Origin: Larix sibirica
Lineage: Eukaryota; Streptophyta; Pinopsida; Pinales; Pinaceae
NCBI GenBank assembly: GCA_004151065.3
Contig: NWUY0300008126.1
Coordinates: 18,840-31,949, forward strand
Direction of reading: 5' to 3'
Length of the DNA stretch: 13,110 nt
Part shown: piece by piece, positions 8,017 to 13,110 of the stretch
Numbering within the stretch: the stretch's first letter is position 1
Layout: every line of letters starts with the position of its first letter
Notes under the pieces: generated by a model
Seen by the model: the letters and a program-made list of their open reading frames with translations, nothing else
What the model was told of the DNA's origin: nothing
Databases searched by the model: none
Translations under genes and position numbers: made by a program

Positions 8017-8482
8017 CGGTCTCCTAAGATCCGAAAATGACTTTGCTTCTTTTTTGTAAATTATGTTTCCCTTTGGTAACTATGCTTCAATAAGAGAATG
8101 GAATAGGGAGGCGTTGCCTACAATAGATTGATCAAAATTTCTACGGAGAGATGAGGCCGAAGTTTGTAAAATATTTTTTTTTAGCATCTGTATGAAGGTC
8201 TTTTATAGCTGTAATAAACCAAACTTTCTCTTATGTTCAACATTGTTCCAATGGAGTTTGGGTAAACCTAGACTGTGTTTCCAGGTGTTTTATTCAAGTT
8301 CTTTTACAATTGTAATCCTTATAACTGTGGTTTGAAAGATTACGATTAACATTTTGTCTGATCTATCTAATGTACATTAGTTCAACTTCGCAGAATTAAA
8401 AGTTTTATTTTAAATATCTATGATTGTGTCTCTTTAGTTTTGCAATTAACTTTTAAATTGTCTAAATGGGTAATGATTAATT

Positions 8483-8489
8483 AGGGGAG
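8483..8489 (+). other. Polypurine tract before LTR 3
   Basis: aggggag directly precedes TGTC of LTR 3, matching the tract in front of LTR 2 in position. Confidence 0.55.
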
Positions 8490-9048
8490 TGTCTTCGTCG
8501 ATTTTGATGATTGCATGTTTAGGATGCACAATTGAATTGACTTAGTTAAATCATTTTGCTCCTGCAGGATAGAGCTTATATAGGTTTATCAACTTAATTA
8601 GTTAACATCTAATATTGCATTTTGCATTATGTAGTTGTTAGATTTGTAGCTGCATATTTTCAAGAGCTTTCTGGATCTAATTTTTTTGTAAAATCTTATG
8701 TATGTATACTAGGATTTGAGCAAGCATGTTTTAAGTTCTTTTTCTATTCATATCCTTTGCCACATCTTTAGTTTATTTCTTTTATAAAAATTTCAAGTCA
8801 TCCTTGGGACTTTCCAAGAATTTTTTTTGTAGATTTGTACATTATGTTTATATAGTTATTTTGTATATATTTAGTTAAGTTAGGTTTTTGTTTAATAGTT
8901 ATTTTAGAACATATTAGAATCTAATTGGCCAACAAAGCCAAGTAAAATTGTTGGCAACAACCATTCCCAATGACTAGGGGTTGCTAAATACCCCTGGCTC
9001 GAGTTGTTTCCCTCTTGTTGGTGAGCATGTCAAATATGCCCGTCAACA
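8490..9048 (+). repeat. LTR copy 3 (complete, 559 bp)
   Basis: It starts TGTCTTCGTC and ends cgtcaaca. Similarity to the array stops exactly at the CA, and the next bases (tgatgaaaag) are not the primer binding site, so this is the outer 3' boundary of the array. A target-site duplication would be the 5 or so bases after 9048, but its partner lies outside the window or was displaced by the LINE. Confidence 0.8.
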
Positions 9049-9092
9049 TGATGAAAAGATTTTAGTTGTCATGATTATCCTCCACAAGACCC

Positions 9093-10083
9093 TTGGACCA
9101 AGAAGTATCATTTTTTAAGGAACGAAAAAATCTAGAGGAGAGTGATATGCAAAACGACCCTCTTAAGGAACTCAACCTGGGGAAAGCTAATGACTTTGAT
9201 TTACAAAGTGTATGTTCTTTCGTAGATTCACATGAACAAATTTTTACCATAACAGTTTATGAACTAAATGAAAAAACATGTGAGGAAGTCCAAGGATTAA
9301 TATATACATTAGGTTTTTTTTATACAGTAGAATATGATTTGGAAGTAAACTATCCAAATAACCTCTTTGAAAGGGTAGAAGGAAGTAATCAAAATATTTC
9401 TATAGTTAGAATTTTGGAGATCCTTGATTTTCAGACGACATGACTTGCTAAAACTATAACGATGAATGATCTAACTATGGAAAATATGGATGTTGATTAT
9501 GTATATTTTCCTGCTAAAGAAAACACGAAACGAAATCTTGTAAGCTTGATTGATAATTAATTATTGAATCAGAATTTGATTGTTGTTTCCCTTGAACATG
9601 CAAATTTTGAAGGAAATTTATTAAGTGATGATAGGGAAGCCTTCAATGTTTTATCCTTTGGAAACTTGTACTCCTTGTATTCAAATTTATTTGCAAATCT
9701 TAACACTGAAAGAGAGATTCAAAATTTGAATGTCATAAATCAGTGAAGGGGAAGATGCATGAATTTATGTTGTTCAATTTAAGAGTGACAACTTGAGGAA
9801 AAGAGTTTGTTCATGAAGGTTTTCAATGAAACTAAGACTAACAATGATTTGGTTTATGGTCTGAAATAGGATAAGGTTATTTATGATAGTCCACTATGTC
9901 ATGATGTTGATGACATGTTTGATATTGAAAAGTTCCAGGTTCAAGATCATGTTGATGAGTTTGATGAGGCACTTCATCATCTGATGATGGTTATGTCAGG
10001 TCCCCATACCACTACTTCACGCTATGAATATGATGACAAGGCAGTCTCCATGACAACTAATTCTATATTTTCATCTTATGATC
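9093..10083 (+). pseudogene. Unidentified broken coding region, copy 1 (3' end cut at N)
   Basis: I do not recognise the protein. One frame (positions divisible by 3) starts ATG at 9093. It runs with normal-looking protein composition through TGA 9441-9443 (CGA to TGA would explain it) and TAA 9558-9560 (CAA to TAA) to TGA 9744-9746, about 217 codons. It is acidic, with Leu, Asn and Glu prominent (EVQGLIYTLGFFYTVEYDLE, NLIVVSLEHANFEGNLLSDD). After a messier stretch the same frame resumes at about 9780 with FDIEKFQVQDHVDEFDEAL up to the N. Bases 9049-9092 just upstream also translate plausibly in another frame (PPQDPWTKKYHF), hinting at a frameshift. No transmembrane or catalytic motif is seen. 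It may be an old transposon protein or a host pseudogene. Confidence 0.4.
9240..10083 (+). repeat. Direct duplicate block, copy A (844 bp)
   Basis: It starts atttttaccataac and ends cttatgatc at the base before the N. It matches 10085-10931 with 14 substitutions that I count by eye and one 3-bp indel. Confidence 0.9.
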
Positions 10084-10084
10084 N
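10084..10084. other. Single N exactly at the duplicate boundary
   Basis: The left copy stops and the right copy starts at this N. This is the signature of two contig ends that overlap but were not merged. Confidence 0.85.
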
Positions 10085-10931
10085 ATTTTTACCATAACAG
10101 TTTATGAACTAAATGAAAAAACATGTGAGGAAGTCCAAGGATTAATAGATACATTAGGTTTTTTTTATATAGTAGAATATGATTTGGAAGTAAACTATCC
10201 CAATAACCTCTTTGAAAGGGTAGAAGGAACTAATCAAAATATTTCTACAGTTAGAATTTTGGAGATCCTTGATTTTCAAACGACATGACTTGCTAAAACT
10301 ATAACGATGAATGATCTAACTATGGAAAATGTGGATGTTGATTATGTATATTTTCCTACTAAAGAAAACATGAAACGAAATCTTGTAAGCTTGATTGATA
10401 ATTAATTATTGAATCAGAATTTGATTGTTGTTTCCCTTGAACATGCAAATTTTGAAGGAAATTTATTAAGTGATGATAGGGAAGCCTTCAATGTTTTATC
10501 CTTTGGAAACTTGTACTCCTTGTATTCAAATTTATTTGCAAATCTTAACACTGAAAGAGAGATTCAAAATTTGAATGTCATAAATCAGTGAAGGGGAAGA
10601 TGCATGAATTTATGTTGTTCAATTTAAGAGTGACAACTTGAGGAAAAGAGTTTGTTCATGAAGGTTTTCAATGAAACTAAGACTAACAATGATTTGGTTT
10701 ATGGTCTGAAATAGGATAAGGTTATTTATGATAGTCCATTGTGTCATGATGTTGATGACATGTTTGATATTGAAAAGTTCCCGGTTCAAGAAGATCATGT
10801 TGATGAGTTTGATGAGGCACTTCATCATCTGATGACGGTTATGTCAGGTCCCCATACCACTACTTCATGCTATGAATATGATGACAAGGCAGTCTCCATG
10901 ACAACTAATTCTATATTTTCATCTTATGATC
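10085..10931 (+). repeat. Direct duplicate block, copy B (847 bp)
   Basis: It repeats 9240-10083, with an extra AAG triplet near 10790. The 60-codon frames 9564-9746 and 10409-10591 are identical. Beyond 10931 the sequence continues into unique DNA. Confidence 0.9.
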
Positions 10932-11119
10932 CTAATGGGGTATGTTGTTCATCTGCAACACTTTCACGAGAATCAAGTACATTCTCTTATGGTTTTCATG
11001 ACATTATTGAGACTTGGTTGGAGTCGTTATTCCATCAAAATTTTCCACGGCATAGCACATACAATATTCTTTTTGTTGTGAATAGATTTCAATCTAGTAA
11101 AAAAAAATTCAACCATTGA
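10085..11119 (+). pseudogene. Unidentified broken coding region, copy 2 (5' end cut at N)
   Basis: This is the same unidentified frame as at 9093-10083, entered in the middle because of the duplicate. It carries the same two internal stops and the same stop after NVINQ (10589-10591). The last open part starts before 10739 and runs to TGA 11117-11119 (EDHVDEFDEALHHLMTVMSG, YEYDDKAVSMTTN, then GFHDIIETWLESLF). It thus extends about 60 codons past the end of copy 1 and probably shows the real C-terminus. If the duplicate is an assembly artefact, 9093-10083 joined to 10932-11119 would be one pseudogene of about 390 codons. No domain recognised. Confidence 0.4.
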
Positions 11120-12956
11120 TTACACAATGCATCAGTCCTATAAGCCCACACATGACTATGATATTTATGTGCAACTGAAATTCTTTCGATGGCTACACTT
11201 TATGATTTCATGTAGTTTTGTTGCACCAGTGTAAGTTAAGTGTAGTATAGGATTTATTTTCTTCTCAATTTTAGAATAAGAGTTTAGCTATTTTGATTTT
11301 GAATAAAGACATTATATAGTCATTTGATTTTTGTTTGTGTTAACTTAGTTTTCCCCACACACTGTTATTTTGTTCCTTTAGAGATTTTGCGATAAGGGAT
11401 GATATCTTTCTTTAATTTGTTTTTTAACTTGGTTTGGATTAAACTGAGCATTTTGAAATAAGTCATGTGCAAGAAATGCTCTCAAATTGATGCATCTAAG
11501 GTATTAATGAGAAATGAGCATGACAGATATGTTTTTTTTAGAGAAACTACTTAAAAAATTAACTAAGGCAGAAAATGCTCGGCACAGAGGAAGTGTGTTT
11601 TTCATGGCAAAACCCTCCATGTTTAAGTGTGACACATTCAACTCGGCACAATTTTCATGGCATAACCCTCAACTCTTGATAATAATTGTGAAAATCACAC
11701 CGATGTATCGTATGGATTCTCTTACGTGCATCGATGTGCCACCGTTTGAGAGAGGATCAAGTGATAATGCGCTTCCAGACTCGGCGATTCCGTTATATAT
11801 CTTTTGTCGACATATTGGCATGGTGTTTAGAGTGAACCGCCGACATATCAGTGCTATTTTTAGTAGATACCACTGCAAAGAAGAACCAAGAATGTAGAAA
11901 AATATCGCAACAACAACGAGATGCAAGATAAAAGGTAACAACAAAATTGAGAGATGGAAGACCGTCGAAAAGATACATTGCAAAGTGTCGATACTATCAA
12001 GGATATAGGTTTTAAGGCACCGATGGAAGAAAAGGATAATTGCTTCATTGAAAGTTAAATCACCAATGAGCGATCGCTGAGTGTAGGGCCAAGATACTTT
12101 CATGATGAGTTTTAATGGGTTATTGGCTCATTGCATGGATTTCAATGGAGTCTATGTTCATCACAACATGGAGGCATAAATTCATCGATACACATGGATG
12201 AAAATAGTTATAAGATTTGGCATCCCATGGATCATTGACTAAAAAGCTTGACCATATAAGTTGAACTGCAATAAAGGGAAAGAAGCTTTGTCAATGCATG
12301 CAATAATACAAAGAATCCTATTGAGAGGAAAGAAGTTCAATCTTTTTTTGCTAAAGCCTTAAATTTGCGAAATTGGTAAGATGCACGATTGGGATTGAAG
12401 TATCGATATGAGTATAACTATCTTGTCAAATCAAACAGTAGGTTATGTGTAATGTTGCATGTGGAATGGTATGGACAAATTTTAATTTCTTAGGTTGTAA
12501 GGTCACATATTCATAACTTTGTCTATCATTATGTCTTGTCAATATTTTCTATTGTCCTAGAAGAAATTACGAATGACATTTCTCAAACCTAGTGCATATC
12601 ATTTGAAAGGCATTTTTCTTGAGACTAGAATGAATAATTGGGTTTGGAATGTTTCATCGACTGATAAGATAAATTTTCTGGAAGGAAATTTATTATCCAT
12701 GCACATTGATTGAAAGGTAAGAACAACATGAGTTTAGTTGAATGAATTTTTAGGTTTCTCTTATAATAGCACCACCCTCATTATTTACGTTTGTTTGGAC
12801 ATGTATCTATTGGATGGATATTCGACTACTGATGAAAAACTAAACATGAATCTTCGTTGGCATGATCAACACATAAGGAAGTAATCAATAACATTTCGTT
12901 TAGAAGTCTAACCCTAATAGTATATCATTTTCTTCATAATTTCACAGGTTTGAGTA
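11120..12956. other. AT-rich sequence with no supported gene
   Basis: Nothing recognised. A possible polyadenylation signal AATAAA lies at 11302-11307, about 190 bp after the unidentified pseudogene. Two overlapping open frames (11514-11897 plus, 11669-12103 minus) lack recognisable domains. The minus one is hydrophobic in its middle because the opposite strand is A-rich. A short imperfect direct repeat (near 11578-11625 and 11641-11672) shares ctcggcaca and ttttcatggca-aaccctc. Confidence 0.5.
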
Positions 12957-12959
12957 ATC

Positions 12960-13110
12960 TTTTTTTTTGCTCGAATCTCCCTGGCTTATGGGAGTGGCAT
13001 GTAGTCTAAGAAACCATGACCCAGGGGCATCTAAGCCATCAAAATCACCCCTAGGGATCGCACCCAGCTTGGACCACACCAACCTCAACTTGACTGGATT
13101 TTTGGGTGTC
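12960..13110 (-). mobile_element. Possible 3' end of a retroelement on the minus strand (poly-T on plus)
   Basis: A run of nine T (12960-12968) separates AT-rich DNA from a clearly more GC-rich segment reaching the window edge. Read on the minus strand, this is a unit ending gattcgagc followed by nine A, as in a SINE or truncated LINE. A GATTCGA near the tail resembles a polymerase III B box, but it sits too close to the tail for a standard SINE. The other end is outside the window. Confidence 0.3.

Larger units (their letters stand above)
7998..8489 (+). other. Internal domain, copy 2
   Basis: It corresponds to 6890-7435 but lacks about 165 bp after the primer binding site. The join is at a short GGC microhomology (gagggc/cggtctcc). 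It carries an extra block of about 115 bp near 8266-8386. No reading frame of note. Confidence 0.65.
6348..9048 (+). mobile_element. Tandem LTR retrotransposon array (LTR-internal-LTR-internal-LTR), small non-autonomous element
   Basis: Three diverged copies of a roughly 560-bp repeat (6348-6889, 7436-7997, 8490-9048) alternate with two related internal segments (6890-7435, 7998-8489). Complete repeats start TGTC and end AACA. Each of the first two is followed, after two A, by TGGCACTAGAA, a candidate primer binding site. The second and third are preceded by purine-rich tracts. These signs fit an LTR retrotransposon multiplied by unequal recombination between LTRs. No protease, reverse transcriptase, integrase or RNase H is present, so the element depended on another element's enzymes. 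It is larger than classical TRIMs and far smaller than LARDs. The superfamily cannot be told. Confidence 0.75.

Noticed and set aside
6348-9048. Simple satellite array with a roughly 1.05-kb monomer
   Set aside because: TG/CA ends, primer site and polypurine tract at the proper places, and an outer end exactly at the LTR CA, fit LTR-internal alternation better. Copy number is only three.
6348-9048. CRISPR-like array
   Set aside because: Repeats are hundreds of bases long in a plant nuclear context, with no short regular repeats and spacers.
9240-10931. Recent natural tandem gene duplication
   Set aside because: The junction coincides with an N, so an unmerged overlap is the simpler reading. 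Kept as a finding to test rather than as a biological duplication.
11514-11897. 127-codon frame on the plus strand
   Set aside because: Composition is not convincing, no motif is seen and relatives are unknown. Kept only as a remark in the AT-rich region.
11669-12103. 144-codon hydrophobic frame on the minus strand
   Set aside because: Its hydrophobic stretches come from A-rich plus-strand sequence. It overlaps another open frame on the plus strand and has no recognisable domain or conserved context.

Overview
The window is nuclear DNA of a flowering plant, and almost all of it is decayed retrotransposon sequence. The plant call rests on an L1-type LINE whose ORF1 has a DUF4283 domain with a CX2CX4HX4C zinc knuckle, and whose ORF2 carries a C-terminal RNase H. 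That combination is typical of angiosperm LINEs. No intact host gene, RNA gene, CRISPR array or prokaryotic-style operon is visible. I cannot name the species.

Layout. Positions 1-933 hold the endonuclease and the start of the reverse transcriptase region of a LINE ORF2, ending at a single N (934). Positions 935-2404 hold a LINE ORF1, and 2446-2526 the first codons of ORF2, ending at a second N (2527). Positions 2528-4940 hold the reverse transcriptase core, zf-RVT and RNase H of ORF2. Behind it lies an unusually long tail region (4941-6338) with a further 167-codon frame (5605-6108), then a poly(A) run (6339-6347). Read in the order 935-2526, 1-933, 2528-6347, these pieces would form one colinear LINE, which raises the possibility that the sequence pieces are misordered.

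The LINE poly(A) abuts an old LTR array (6348-9048) with the structure LTR, internal, LTR, internal, LTR. The LTRs are about 560 bp, and the array shows TG...CA ends, candidate primer binding sites and polypurine tracts. The internal domains are only about 0.5 kb, so the element is non-autonomous. The first LTR lacks exactly its first 18 bp, which suggests that the LINE landed inside it.

Downstream, 9093-11119 contains an unrecognised, AT-rich, broken coding region. An 844-847 bp block of it occurs twice, and the two copies meet exactly at a third single N (10084), which looks like an unmerged contig overlap. The rest (11120-12956) is AT-rich sequence in which I recognise nothing. The right edge has a T-run followed by a more GC-rich segment, possibly the 3' end of another retroelement on the minus strand.

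Nearly every break in the LINE frames is an in-frame stop explained by one C-to-T or G-to-A change, as expected from long-term cytosine methylation of a silenced transposon. I see no previously undescribed functional system. The points most worth checking are the assembly joins, the extra LINE frame, the small non-autonomous LTR family and the unidentified pseudogene.
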